Positions 28,373-37,891 are shown, counted from the first letter of the stretch. The stretch is DNA of 54,580 nucleotides from Flavobacteriales bacterium UBA5933 (GCA_002430925.1 DJDD01000067.1:1-54580), one strand, 5' to 3'. Program-made: numbers and translations. The notes: generated from the sequence alone by a model not told the origin.

Positions 28373-28954
28373 TTATCTTCTTTTACTACTTGTAATTTTT
28401 TTTGAACTCGTACTCTTTTTATTTTTAGAGTCATTTTTTTTCAGATCTGGTCTTAATGTTTCTAATACTTCTTTACTAATATCAAACTTAGGATCAGTAT
28501 AAATCATTATTAACTCACTTCCTTTATCAAAAACAAAACTATAACCTCTTTTATCTGCAACTTCTTTTGTTGCATTATAAATTTGATCTTGTAAGGGTTT
28601 AACAACTGATCTTCTCAGGCTTATTAAATCACCATTTGGTCCATATCTTTTATCTTGCAAAGATTTTATAGATTTTGCTTCATCTTGAATCTTTTTTTCT
28701 TGCTCTTTTAACTGATCTGGAGTTAAAAGAATTTTCTCTGCTTCGAATTCGGCTTGTAATTTAGCAAAATTTTCTTGTCTTAACCCAATTTCTTTTTGCC
28801 AACTTTCAGTTTGAGATTTCAATTTGCTTTGAGATGATGTATATTCTGGTAAATTCTCTAAAATATATTGAGAATCAACATAACAAAATCTTTGTGCAAA
28901 TGTAAAACTAGCAAATCCAAGAAATAAGATTATAAAACTAGACCATTTTTTCAT
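28373..28954 (-). CDS. OmpH/Skp-family periplasmic chaperone (first copy)
   Basis: A paralogue of the next gene, 193 residues, with signal peptide (MKKWSSFIILFLGFASFTFAQ) and mature start RFCYVDSQYILENLPEYTSS. The coiled-coil tentacle region is followed by a RGYSFVFDKG strand and a longer Lys/Ser-rich tail that the sister lacks. It lies 55 bp after bamA. Two adjacent Skp-like genes behind bamA are common in Bacteroidota; whether they form homo- or heterotrimers is unknown. Confidence 0.92.
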   Translation of the reverse strand: MKKWSSFIILFLGFASFTFAQRFCYVDSQYILENLPEYTSSQSKLKSQTESWQKEIGLRQENFAKLQAEFEAEKILLTPDQLKEQEKKIQDEAKSIKSLQDKRYGPNGDLISLRRSVVKPLQDQIYNATKEVADKRGYSFVFDKGSELIMIYTDPKFDISKEVLETLRPDLKKNDSKNKKSTSSKKITSSKRR

Positions 28955-29009
28955 ATTTATCTAAATTTAGGTTATAAAATTATGCCAAAAGTATCTGAAA
29001 ATTATTTAA

Positions 29010-31532
29010 CTAAAACTGTTGTCCTATAATAAAATGCGTTTGCCAACCTGATATTGAAGTTTCTCCAATACCTTTATCAAATCCATAACCAAAGTCAAAT
29101 CCTAATAATCCAAATGCAGGCATATAAATACGTACACCAGCACCAGCAGAACGCTTCAATTCGAATGGTTTAAACTCACTTGTATTATTCCAAATATTAC
29201 CACCTTCAGCAAATGTTAAAGCATAAATTTTAGCCGTTTGGCTCATTGTTATAGGATAACGTAACTCAAGAGAGTATTTATTGTAGATTGTTCCACCTCC
29301 TTCTGGTGTTAAATCTCCTGTTTGTCCTCCAGAATTCGTTGCGTCTTGGTAACCTCTTAATTGAATAATCTCACGACCATCAAAACGATTTTGGTTAAGA
29401 CCAGTTCCTCCAAGATAGAAACGCTCAAAAGGAATAGTACCTATTTTTCTGTTGTATGTTCCTAAAACACCAAATTCTCCACCAGCTTTAAGAACTAATT
29501 TACCTGCTAATTCTTTATAAAAATATGCTTTAGCTTTAATTTTATAATATTCTAACCATTTAAATTTTTCAACATCTGATAAAGTTGAGTAATCCTTTTT
29601 ATTTACAGAAGAATATGGAAATGTTGTTGTAAATGATAAATTAATATCTGATCCTGATTGTGGAAAAATTGGATCTGGACCAGCTGAATTTCTAGTTAAT
29701 CCTAATGTATAATTTAAGTTATTTGATTGACCATTTTCATAATTCAAATTACCCACTGTTAATGCATAATTATCAAAATTATATAATTGGTAAGATAAAG
29801 TATTTGATAATCTGAAATAATCATCTGGCCAAGTCAATAATTTTGTTAAACCAGCAGAAGCACCTAGAATATTTAAGTTTGCTTTTTCTGAATAACTATC
29901 TGTATAACTATATTGAGAATTATAAATAGAAACCGATAAAGCTGTTGGTTTTTTACCTCCAATCCATGGTTCTACAAATGATAAACTATAGTTTTTATAT
30001 CCATTACCAGCTTGAGCTCTTAAAGATAATTGTTGACCATCTCCCATAGGAATTGGTTTCCATGCTTTTCTATTAAAAATATTTTTAATAGAGAAGTTAC
30101 CAAATGTCAATCCTAACGTTCCAATGAATGTACCAGCTCCATAACCACCTTGTAACTCTACTTGAGAAGATGATTTTGGTGCAACTTTCCATTCAATATC
30201 TACTGTATTATTTTCTTGATTTGGCTGAACGTCTGGAACAATTTGTGTAGGCTCTAAATATCCTAGAGAACCTAACTCCATCATTGTACGTTTAATATCA
30301 GATTTTGAAAATAAATCTCCTGGCTTTGTTCTTAACTCACGATATAAAATATGATCATGAGCTTCAGTATTCCCATTAATAGTTACTTTATTTAATGAGG
30401 CTTGTGTTCCTTCGAAAATTTTAATTTCTAAATCAATTGTGTCATTTTTAACACTTTTTTCTACAGGAATTGCTCTAGCAAATAAATAACCTCTATCCAT
30501 ATATTGTGTAGAGATATCATCGTCTTTTTCAGATCCAGATATTTTTTTATTTATTCCTACTGCATCATAAGCATCCCCTGTTTTATATGCAAAGAAACGT
30601 TGTAACTGATCAGAAGTATAAACAGAGTTACCTGAGAATGTTACATTACCAAGATAATAAGGTCTTCCTTCGTCAACTTTTATTTTTACTAATAATCTTT
30701 TATCATTAACCTTCTTAATTTCATAAGACTCAACTTTTGCATCTCTAAAACCAACAGATTTGTATTCTTCAACTAAATTCTTTAAATCATCTTGAAACTT
30801 TTCAGGAATCATTTTAGATGACTTAAATATATTAATAGAAGTTCTTTTTGTATTTTTCAGACCTTTTTTACGTAAACGAGAAGCTGGCATGTTTTTATTC
30901 CCTTCAAAAACAATATCTTGAATTTTAACACGTTCACCTTTATTAACATTTAATATAATGTTTTCTTCCTCGTCTTTATTAGCAACTTTTTCTCTAACAA
31001 CATTTATTGTTGTATTAGGAAAACCTTTACCAGTATAGTAATCTTTTATTTTATTATTTGTCGTGTTAATTAAACTCTGCGTGATTTTAACTCCTGGATT
31101 TAATTTATTTTGTTTAATTATATCCTCACGTTGAGATTTTTTAACCCCGTTCATTTTTATTTCACCTAAACTAGGAACTGAAACCAAAGAAAGTTCTAAA
31201 GTTACTTCATCACCTTCTATTTTATTTACATATAAGTCAATGTCAGAAAAAATATTGGATCTCCATAATTTTTTTACTGCATTATTAACTTTTGTTCCAG
31301 GTAATTCTATTTCTTCTCCTATTGCAAACCCTGCATATCGGATAATTTGATTTTTAGAATATTTTGTATCTCCTGTTACAATAATGTCTTTTAATTTAAA
31401 AGTTTTAGCATTACCATAATCTAAGGTAAATTTATTTTCTTGAGTTGAATCAATGGGTGCTATAGAATCGTTTACTTGGGCATTTGCCATATAAGTACCA
31501 AGCATGCACATTGTCCAAAAAATTTTCTTCAT
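29010..31532 (-). CDS. bamA: Outer-membrane protein assembly factor BamA
   Basis: The core outer-membrane insertase for beta-barrel proteins. The 840 residues begin with a signal peptide (about 1-18) and carry five POTRA repeats (about 45-440, for example VTGDTKYSKNQIIRYAGF and GNSVYTSDQLQRFFAYKTG). The C-terminal barrel starts at about 480 and ends in a terminal phenylalanine (WQTHFIIGQQF), the BAM recognition signal. The LRGYQDA stretch corresponds to the conserved (V)RGF/Y loop of Omp85 proteins. It lies 20 bp after uppS and before two Skp-like chaperones. Confidence 0.96.
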   Translation of the reverse strand: MKKIFWTMCMLGTYMANAQVNDSIAPIDSTQENKFTLDYGNAKTFKLKDIIVTGDTKYSKNQIIRYAGFAIGEEIELPGTKVNNAVKKLWRSNIFSDIDLYVNKIEGDEVTLELSLVSVPSLGEIKMNGVKKSQREDIIKQNKLNPGVKITQSLINTTNNKIKDYYTGKGFPNTTINVVREKVANKDEEENIILNVNKGERVKIQDIVFEGNKNMPASRLRKKGLKNTKRTSINIFKSSKMIPEKFQDDLKNLVEEYKSVGFRDAKVESYEIKKVNDKRLLVKIKVDEGRPYYLGNVTFSGNSVYTSDQLQRFFAYKTGDAYDAVGINKKISGSEKDDDISTQYMDRGYLFARAIPVEKSVKNDTIDLEIKIFEGTQASLNKVTINGNTEAHDHILYRELRTKPGDLFSKSDIKRTMMELGSLGYLEPTQIVPDVQPNQENNTVDIEWKVAPKSSSQVELQGGYGAGTFIGTLGLTFGNFSIKNIFNRKAWKPIPMGDGQQLSLRAQAGNGYKNYSLSFVEPWIGGKKPTALSVSIYNSQYSYTDSYSEKANLNILGASAGLTKLLTWPDDYFRLSNTLSYQLYNFDNYALTVGNLNYENGQSNNLNYTLGLTRNSAGPDPIFPQSGSDINLSFTTTFPYSSVNKKDYSTLSDVEKFKWLEYYKIKAKAYFYKELAGKLVLKAGGEFGVLGTYNRKIGTIPFERFYLGGTGLNQNRFDGREIIQLRGYQDATNSGGQTGDLTPEGGGTIYNKYSLELRYPITMSQTAKIYALTFAEGGNIWNNTSEFKPFELKRSAGAGVRIYMPAFGLLGFDFGYGFDKGIGETSISGWQTHFIIGQQF

Positions 31533-31552
31533 AATCCTCTATTTCAGTTCGA

Positions 31553-32302
31553 TTAGTTCGTTAATTGTTCACTTATTTTACCAAATCTACGTTCACGATT
31601 TTGAAAATTTAAAATCGCTTTATAGAACTCTTCTTCATTAAAATCAGGCCATAAAACATCTGTAAAGTATAATTCAGCATATGCAATTTGCCATAATAAA
31701 AAATTACTAATACGTGTTTCGCCACTCGTTCTAATCATAAGATCTACCATTGGTAAATCATGTGTATATAAATTTTTATGAACTAATTCTTCATTAAAAT
31801 CATTGTCGGATATTACCCCGTTCTTATATTGTATCGCTATAGATTTAAAAGCATTTAGTAATTCCTCTTTTGAGCCATAACTTAATGCCAAAGTCAAAAT
31901 ACATCCAGTATTATCCTTTGTTAAATCCATTGCTTTTGTTAAATCTTTTTGGGCTTTACTTGGTAATTTAGAAAAATCTCCAATTACATTTAAACGGATT
32001 CCGTTTTTATGTAGATCGTTTATTTCATCTTTTATTGCAGAACTTAACAAAGTCATTAAAACATTCACTTCTAATCTTGGTCTATTCCAATTTTCAGAAG
32101 AAAATGCATAAAGAGTAAGGTATTTTATTCCTAATTTTCGGCAAGCTTCTATTGATGAACGTACTGAACCTAATGCACTTTTATGTCCAAAGGTTCTTTC
32201 TTTCCCATTTTTCTTTGCCCATCTACCGTTACCATCCATAATGATAGCAACATGATTTGGTAATTTTTCTTTGTTTATTTGTTCTAGCAAACTATTATTC
32301 AT
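31553..32302 (-). CDS. uppS: Isoprenyl transferase (undecaprenyl diphosphate synthase)
   Basis: Builds the C55 cis-polyprenyl diphosphate that carries peptidoglycan and glycan precursors. The catalytic Asp and binding motif are in IIMDGNGRWAKKNG (about residues 20-33), followed by FGHKSAL. TLYAFSSENWNRP and the C-terminal LMIRTSGETRISNFLLWQIA are diagnostic. The length of 249 residues is normal. It lies 7 bp after the DUF6089 gene. Confidence 0.97.
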   Translation of the reverse strand: MNNSLLEQINKEKLPNHVAIIMDGNGRWAKKNGKERTFGHKSALGSVRSSIEACRKLGIKYLTLYAFSSENWNRPRLEVNVLMTLLSSAIKDEINDLHKNGIRLNVIGDFSKLPSKAQKDLTKAMDLTKDNTGCILTLALSYGSKEELLNAFKSIAIQYKNGVISDNDFNEELVHKNLYTHDLPMVDLMIRTSGETRISNFLLWQIAYAELYFTDVLWPDFNEEEFYKAILNFQNRERRFGKISEQLTN

Positions 32303-32309
32303 TCTATTT

Positions 32310-33080
32310 TTAATCGCAATAACAAGCAGGCCTTCCGAAACTGTACGTTAACGTTATTCCTGATAATACATACCAATCTTTGTTTGACGTATTTCCCCAG
32401 ATTCTTTTATTGTATTCATCTTTAGATAAGTTACCATCATTGATTCCTTTAATAAAATTATCTGAAAACTTCCCAACATTATAATCTATATAATCAACGT
32501 TTGTGTAACGAAATCCAGTTTCAAAACCTAATATCCAATTATAGTTGAATTTTATTTTATAACCTATTCCAAAAGGAATAGATAAATTGGTTTTATATTT
32601 ACCTTTTTCAGTAATAACATTTGTTGCAGCGTCGTAATCATAATTTTTTTCCTTCGCTGAAAATGCTCCTAAACCAAAAAATATGTATGGTGAATTAGCA
32701 TTTTGTACATCGTCGTTGATATTGAAAAAATTGTATTCAAACACAATAGATCCTTCCACTATATTATTACTAAAACTTTTTCTCCTATCTTTTTTATATA
32801 ATTCTTCTGAATGAGAATCATAAGCACCAACTCTTGAATATGATAAATTAGCTCTAAATCCCATTTGAGGGTTAATATTAAAACGATATAATCCTCCTAT
32901 AGAAATAGGTAGAAAAAAATCTGTTTTACCAGTTCTAACAGGAAATGGATTAAAATAATTCCCTTTTCCTACATCCCCAATAACATTAGCTCCTCCTGCA
33001 AAAATTCCAATTTCATGCCTTTGTGCAAATGTTAATTGCGACATAAACATTGTAAAAACAAACAAAAATATTTTCCTCAT
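32310..33080 (-). CDS. DUF6089 family outer-membrane barrel protein
   Basis: A 256-residue secreted beta-barrel-like protein with signal peptide MRKIFLFVFTMFMSQLTFAQ. Alternating hydrophobic strands (HEIGIFAGGANVIGDVG, PYIFFGLGAFSAKE, YVLSGITLTYSFGR) and an Asn/Tyr/Gly-rich composition suggest a small porin-like barrel. Bacteroidota genomes regularly have this family directly before uppS and bamA, and I assign DUF6089 from that memory. It ends with RPACYCD, an odd cysteine-containing tail after the barrel. The function is unknown. Confidence 0.82.
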   Translation of the reverse strand: MRKIFLFVFTMFMSQLTFAQRHEIGIFAGGANVIGDVGKGNYFNPFPVRTGKTDFFLPISIGGLYRFNINPQMGFRANLSYSRVGAYDSHSEELYKKDRRKSFSNNIVEGSIVFEYNFFNINDDVQNANSPYIFFGLGAFSAKEKNYDYDAATNVITEKGKYKTNLSIPFGIGYKIKFNYNWILGFETGFRYTNVDYIDYNVGKFSDNFIKGINDGNLSKDEYNKRIWGNTSNKDWYVLSGITLTYSFGRPACYCD

Positions 33081-33130
33081 ACGTTCTGTTATTTTTTTGA
33101 TTTTTGCTATTTTTATTCATAAAATTTGAA

Positions 33131-33138
33131 CAAATATA
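33131..33138 (-). promoter_or_regulatory. -7 box upstream of the DUF6089-uppS-bamA-skp run (TATATTTG)
   Basis: The minus strand reads TATATTTG about 50 nt before the DUF6089 start, within the 117-bp gap after nadK. It could give the bamA cluster a promoter separate from the CBS-nadK pair. Confidence 0.5.
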
Positions 33139-33197
33139 AACAAAAGTCTATTCAACATAACTGATTTAACAAAAATTAAGAAGTTTTATTGTAAAAA

Positions 33198-34082
33198 TTA
33201 ATTTCTTTTATCCGAACCCCAAAGCATTTTTTCTCTCAAAGTTGTAAAATAAGTAGCATCAACAGCTTCTACAATTAAAATTTTAAAATCAGCTTTCTCA
33301 ATTGTTAATTCAACATCTGTAGATAAAGGAAAATTTCGAGAATCTAATGATAGAAAATATTCTTCTGCTCGACTTCTAATTTTCAGATTAATTTTTTCAT
33401 TTTCTGAAACAATTAATGGACGAACATTTAAATTATGTGGTGCAACTGGAGTGATAATAAAGTTTTGATTGGACGGATGAACAATAGGTCCTCCACAGCT
33501 CAATGAATAACCTGTAGATCCCGTTGGTGTAGATATAATAAGCCCATCAGACCAAAATGAATTTAAAAATTCTTTATTTAAATAAGCATCAACAGTTATC
33601 ATACTCGTAGTTTCTCTTCGTACAACAGTCACTTCATTGATTGCAAAATTATTTTCAATTTCTACTCCATCACTACGTTTTACTGTTAATAATGTTCTTG
33701 GAATAATATTGTACTCATCATTAAAAAAACTATCCATCTGCTCCATCAATACATTTTTATTGATAGTTGCTAAAAATCCTAAACGACCTGTATTAACACC
33801 TATAATAGGAATATTAGAATCTTTTACAAAAGTTGTTGCTGATAATATTGTTCCATCTCCACCGAAGCTAAAGAAAAATTTTATAGATTTATCTAAATCT
33901 TCATAAGAAGAAAAAGTTTCTATTGAATTTAGATTTAATTCTGTTGTCTCTTTTAATATTTCAACAAAATTTTCTTCTATACAATAGCGTATATTATTTT
34001 CTGCTAAATAGTTTAAAAAAATAGGAATAATATCCGTTAAAGATGTACTTGTTTTTTGACCGAAAAGTGCAATTTTTGTCAT
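33198..34082 (-). CDS. nadK: NAD kinase
   Basis: Phosphorylates NAD+ to NADP+. The family signature GGDGT is at residues 74-78 (FFSFGGDGTILSA). IIGVNTGRLGFLA and the glycine-rich ISTPTGSTGYSLSCGGPIV are the other conserved blocks. The length of 294 residues is typical. The start overlaps the stop of the CBS-domain gene by one base (TAATG), so translation is probably coupled. Confidence 0.96.
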   Translation of the reverse strand: MTKIALFGQKTSTSLTDIIPIFLNYLAENNIRYCIEENFVEILKETTELNLNSIETFSSYEDLDKSIKFFFSFGGDGTILSATTFVKDSNIPIIGVNTGRLGFLATINKNVLMEQMDSFFNDEYNIIPRTLLTVKRSDGVEIENNFAINEVTVVRRETTSMITVDAYLNKEFLNSFWSDGLIISTPTGSTGYSLSCGGPIVHPSNQNFIITPVAPHNLNVRPLIVSENEKINLKIRSRAEEYFLSLDSRNFPLSTDVELTIEKADFKILIVEAVDATYFTTLREKMLWGSDKRN

Positions 34083-34741
34083 TAGGTATTCATATATTTT
34101 AGCAATTGTTCATAACGACTATGTAGCAACTCTTGCTTCTCATCATTATAAAACTTCTGAATTACTTGGTATCCGTATCGTTCAAATGTTTCTCCTATGG
34201 TTAATAAATTTGATGAACTAAATTTTATTAAAACATATACACTATCTTCTTTGTTTCCCACAATCATCATTCCTAATATTTTCCCATTATTACTTTCTAT
34301 AATATTAGAAATAGACGACATTGATAATTCCTTTTCTGAAATTGAAACTAACATAGAAATTCCTTGTGATGAAACAAAAGGAAAATTAGCAAATATTTTT
34401 ATAATATCTCTTTCTGTAATCAACCCAAGATATTTAGATTGTTCATTGATAATAGGAAGAATATTTGTTTGATTTGTATACATCATCTGAACAGCCTCTA
34501 GAAGTGTACTAGATTCAGATAAAAAAAATTTTTCTAAGTAAGTAGTATAATCAACTTTATCATTTCCTTCTAAAGATAATTCTACTAAATCTTCTTCTGA
34601 TATATTTCCAACGAAATGTAACCCATCAAATAAAGGAATATAATTCAGTTTATTTTCCTCTAAAACTTCTAAAAGTTGATGAGGAGAATAATTGATTTTA
34701 CCTGGTTTAATATCATTCGATAAATATTCAGTTATATACAT
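34082..34741 (-). CDS. CBS-domain protein
   Basis: A 219-residue cytoplasmic protein with two CBS motifs (about residues 10-65 and 78-135; LGLITERDIIKIF ends the second). CBS pairs usually bind adenine nucleotides such as AMP, ATP or NAD-related ligands. The remaining C-terminal 80 residues (about 140-215) look like a small ACT-like fold. Coupling to nadK by a 1-bp overlap suggests a link with NAD(P) levels, but this is only inference. A -7 box lies only 4 nt before the ATG, implying a leaderless mRNA. Confidence 0.85.
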   Translation of the reverse strand: MYITEYLSNDIKPGKINYSPHQLLEVLEENKLNYIPLFDGLHFVGNISEEDLVELSLEGNDKVDYTTYLEKFFLSESSTLLEAVQMMYTNQTNILPIINEQSKYLGLITERDIIKIFANFPFVSSQGISMLVSISEKELSMSSISNIIESNNGKILGMMIVGNKEDSVYVLIKFSSSNLLTIGETFERYGYQVIQKFYNDEKQELLHSRYEQLLKYMNT

Positions 34742-34745
34742 ATCG

Positions 34746-34753
34746 CAAATTTA
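34746..34753 (-). promoter_or_regulatory. -7 box of the CBS-nadK operon (TAAATTTG), leaderless geometry
   Basis: The minus strand reads TAAATTTG, then CGAT, then ATG. With the usual distance from -7 box to start of transcription, the mRNA would begin at or next to the start codon. Confidence 0.6.
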
Positions 34754-34940
34754 TATATTTTAAAATTGTATTGGTAACTATTAAGAATTCTTTTATGTAA
34801 ATTTTAATATTTCCCAAGATTACAATACTATTCATTTAAAGCACTTTACAATAAATGTATTTCAAATATTTAAAATGTCAAAATAATATATCTTGTAATA
34901 AAAAAATTATTATCTTTATTATGCATTGTTCAGAATTATA

Positions 34941-34971
34941 TTGAATATAAAACTATTCTTTTGTATTTTTG
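34941..34971 (+). promoter_or_regulatory. Consensus promoter of the mevalonate kinase operon
   Basis: TTG at 34941-34943, a 20-nt spacer and TATTTTTG at 34964-34971 give a full -33/-7 match. The ATG follows 22 nt later behind AGAGGA. Confidence 0.8.
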
Positions 34972-34993
34972 CATAACCAATTAGAGGAAAATA

Positions 34994-35911
34994 ATGAAAA
35001 ACCCATTGTTTTACGCCAAAATCATTTTATTTGGCGAATATGGAATTATTGAAAATTCTAAAGGACTTATTGTCCCTTATAATTTTTATCAAGGAGCATT
35101 AAAGTTTGAACCTTCTGAAATTTCTGAGCAATCTAATGCTCATCTTAATAAATACGCTAAATTTTTAGAAGAAAAATTTGCAGAATCTTTTGATACAAAA
35201 GCTTTTTCTGAAGATGTTGCAAAAGGTATGTATTTTGACTCTAATATTCCTCAAGGTTATGGTGTTGGTAGTTCTGGCGCTTTGGTTGCGGCTATTTATG
35301 ATAAATATGCTTACAACAAAATAGATATCACCAAAGACTTAGACAAAGAAAAAATTAATGCTTTAAAAAAACTCTTTGGTCAACTAGAATCTTTTTTCCA
35401 TGGAACAAGTTCAGGGATTGATCCTTTAATTTGTTATATGAATATTCCTATTCTGATTCAATCCAAAGATGATATTTCTACAATAGGTTTACCAACAGCT
35501 AATGATGCTGGTAAAGGAGCAATTTTTTTAATAAACTCTGGTACTCCAGGAGAAACTGCTCCAATGGTTCATATTTTCTTTGAAAAAATGAAGAAAGAAG
35601 GTTTTAGAAAAACATTAAAAGAAGAGTTTATAAAATATAACAATGCTTGTATAGAAAGTTTTGTAAAAGGCGATTATAATCCACTATTTTTTAATTTACA
35701 AAAATTATCTTCTTGGGCATTTGAACATTTTCAACCAATGATTCCTCAAAAATTAATCAATGCTTGGAAAACAGGAATCGATACAGATACATATTATCTT
35801 AAATTATGTGGTTCTGGCGGAGGAGGATATGTTCTTGGATTTACTCAAGATTACGAAAAAGCTAAAAATCACTTAAAAGATTTTCAAACCGAAGTCATTT
35901 ATAAATTTTAA
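34994..35911 (+). CDS. GHMP-family mevalonate kinase
   Basis: Phosphorylates mevalonate in the mevalonate route to isoprenoids, which Flavobacteriia use. The GHMP phosphate loop is IPQGYGVGSSGALVAAIYDK (about residues 79-98). FHGTSSGIDPLICYM holds the catalytic Asp, and KLCGSGGGGYVLGF is the C-terminal motif 3. At 305 residues it matches flavobacterial mevalonate kinases. It is the first of three co-directional genes. A mevalonate diphosphate decarboxylase, often its neighbour in this class, is not present here. Confidence 0.87.
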   Translation: MKNPLFYAKIILFGEYGIIENSKGLIVPYNFYQGALKFEPSEISEQSNAHLNKYAKFLEEKFAESFDTKAFSEDVAKGMYFDSNIPQGYGVGSSGALVAAIYDKYAYNKIDITKDLDKEKINALKKLFGQLESFFHGTSSGIDPLICYMNIPILIQSKDDISTIGLPTANDAGKGAIFLINSGTPGETAPMVHIFFEKMKKEGFRKTLKEEFIKYNNACIESFVKGDYNPLFFNLQKLSSWAFEHFQPMIPQKLINAWKTGIDTDTYYLKLCGSGGGGYVLGFTQDYEKAKNHLKDFQTEVIYKF

Positions 35912-35930
35912 ATCATAAAAAATTAACTCT

Positions 35931-36854
35931 ATGAACATTAAGAAAATAGTCCTAAAAATATTTGCATTATTTTCTGTTATTCGTGGGTATAATTTAATCA
36001 TTTTAATTCTTGCTCAGTACCTTGCTGTATTATTCATTTTTGCACCAAATACTGGACATCGTCAGCTCCTAACAAACATAAAACTAGATGGAATAATATT
36101 TTGTTCTATACTTTGTGTAGCAGCAGGCTATATAATAAATAATTTTTATGATTTAGAAAAAGATGAAATTAAAAGACCATTACAAGTTTATCTTCAAAAA
36201 CAAGTTTCTCAAGGATTTAAATTAACAGTATACATCTGCCTAAATTCAATTGCGTTAATTATTGCTGGACTTATATCTTTCAAGGCATTTGTATTTTTTC
36301 TTATTTATCAATTTCTTGTTTGGTTTTACAGCCATAAAATAAACAAGTTTGCACTTATAAAAAATTTCTACTTAGTTATTATTCGTGTTATACCATTTTT
36401 TGCATTGTTAGTTTACTTTGATGACTTTTCTTTTAATCTTGCACTACACGCAACTTTTTTAACCATACTATTATTAATTACAGACATTGTAAAAGATTTA
36501 GGATCTCAGAAAGCCGATATAATTTATAATTATAACTCTATACCAATAAAATACGGAGTAAATTTTACTAAAATTCTTATTTCTAGTTTTATTATTATAG
36601 AATTAATTATTAGCTTATTAATCATAATAAAAAATGATGTTGGTTCTATGAAATATTTTTTCATGCTTGCTGATAGCATCTTTTTTATTGTATTATTCAG
36701 TATTTGGAGGTATAAAACAGCACAAGATTATAAGATTTTGCATTATCTTTTTAAAGGAATGATTGTTCTTGGTGTATTTAGTATCGTATTAATCGAAATA
36801 AATCCCTTAACTTTGCAAACTATTGCGCATAATTTCAATGCGCGCATAAAATAA
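35931..36854 (+). CDS. UbiA-family prenyltransferase (geranylgeranylglycerol-phosphate type)
   Basis: An integral membrane prenyltransferase with about eight hydrophobic helices over 307 residues. The first prenyl-diphosphate/Mg site is NNFYDLEKDEIKRP near residue 65; the second, DIVKDLGSQKAD, is near 185. In Flavobacteriia this gene next to mevalonate kinase is usually annotated as geranylgeranylglycerol-phosphate geranylgeranyltransferase, but its real acceptor could be another aromatic or glycerol substrate. It lies 19 bp after mevalonate kinase and 10 bp before the pseudouridine synthase. Confidence 0.85.
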   Translation: MNIKKIVLKIFALFSVIRGYNLIILILAQYLAVLFIFAPNTGHRQLLTNIKLDGIIFCSILCVAAGYIINNFYDLEKDEIKRPLQVYLQKQVSQGFKLTVYICLNSIALIIAGLISFKAFVFFLIYQFLVWFYSHKINKFALIKNFYLVIIRVIPFFALLVYFDDFSFNLALHATFLTILLLITDIVKDLGSQKADIIYNYNSIPIKYGVNFTKILISSFIIIELIISLLIIIKNDVGSMKYFFMLADSIFFIVLFSIWRYKTAQDYKILHYLFKGMIVLGVFSIVLIEINPLTLQTIAHNFNARIK

Positions 36855-36864
36855 TCAAATTCAG

Positions 36865-37809
36865 ATGAATAACAGACGAAATCAATCCAACGACAGAAAT
36901 TCCCAAGGCGGGAACAATCGTGGTAAAGGAGGAAATAGAGGAAATTCTTCTTCTAAATCTTTCTCAGGGAAAGGAAAACCGACTTTTGGAGGAAAACCAA
37001 CAGAAGAAGGAAAGAAAAGTTTTGGACCAAAAAAACCGTTTAACAAACCAGGTGAAAAACCTTTTGTTAAAAGACTGAAAAAAGCACCAGTTGATGACGG
37101 GACTATTCGTTTAAATAAATATGTAGCGAATGCAGGGATTGCATCCAGAAGAGAGGCCGACGAGTTGATCAAAACTGGAATTGTTACAGTGAATGGTCAA
37201 GTAATCACTGAAATGGGACACAAAGTTCAACCAGATGATGAGGTACGTTTCGATGGTCGAAAAATTTCTTCAGAGAAAAATGTTTACTTTGTTCTAAACA
37301 AACCAAAAGGATTTATATCTACTGCAAAAGATGAAAGAGACCGTAAAACTGTAATGGATTTAATGGCGAATGCAACTACTGCACGTATTTTCCCAATCGG
37401 ACGTTTAGACAGACAAACAACAGGAGTTTTATTGTTTACTAACGATGGATATTTAACTAAAAAATTGACTCACCCAAGTCATGATGTTAAAAAAATATAC
37501 CATGTTACATTAGACAAGAAACTAACAGCAAATGACTTAGCTGACATTAAAAAAGGTGTACGTTTAATTCCAGAAGGAATTGCAATGGTTGATGAAATTT
37601 CTTTCATTGAAGGTAGACCAAAAAATGAAGTTGGTATCGAATTACACATCGGTTGGAACCGTGTTGTAAGACGTATCTTCGAAGCAAAAGGTTATGCTGT
37701 AGAAGCATTAGATCGCGTATCTTTTGCTGGATTAACAAAGAAAACCTTACAAAGAGGTGAATACAGAAGATTAACAGAACAAGAAGTTAACTTCTTAAAA
37801 ATGTTATAA
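36865..37809 (+). CDS. Pseudouridine synthase, RluB/RsuA family, with disordered N-terminus
   Basis: Isomerises a specific uridine in rRNA, probably 23S. The S4 RNA-binding domain is at about residues 78-135 (IRLNKYVANAGIASRREADE), and the catalytic Asp is in the motif FPIGRLDRQTTGVLLFTNDG. The first 75 residues are a Gly/Lys/Arg/Asn-rich low-complexity tail (NNRGKGGNRGNSSSK), an RGG-like extension common in Bacteroidota RluB. The length of 314 residues is normal for this form. It is the last gene of the mevalonate kinase run. Confidence 0.92.
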   Translation: MNNRRNQSNDRNSQGGNNRGKGGNRGNSSSKSFSGKGKPTFGGKPTEEGKKSFGPKKPFNKPGEKPFVKRLKKAPVDDGTIRLNKYVANAGIASRREADELIKTGIVTVNGQVITEMGHKVQPDDEVRFDGRKISSEKNVYFVLNKPKGFISTAKDERDRKTVMDLMANATTARIFPIGRLDRQTTGVLLFTNDGYLTKKLTHPSHDVKKIYHVTLDKKLTANDLADIKKGVRLIPEGIAMVDEISFIEGRPKNEVGIELHIGWNRVVRRIFEAKGYAVEALDRVSFAGLTKKTLQRGEYRRLTEQEVNFLKML

Positions 37810-37833
37810 TAACGTATTTTACGTAAAAAAAAT

Positions 37834-37869
37834 AAATGACTTTAGCTTATAAACTAAAGTCATTTTTTA
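37834..37869 (+). terminator. Terminator of the mevalonate kinase-ubiA-rluB unit
   Basis: AAATGACTTTAG pairs with CTAAAGTCATTT (12 bp, loop of 8) followed by TTTT. It lies 24 nt after the stop and about 20 nt before repeat copy 3. Confidence 0.88.
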
Positions 37870-37891
37870 TTCCTTATAATATTATTATTTT

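Noticed and set aside
36882..37172. Minus-strand frame of 96 residues rich in Pro, Phe and Leu
   Set aside because: It is the mirror of the low-complexity Gly/Lys N-terminus of the pseudouridine synthase on the plus strand.
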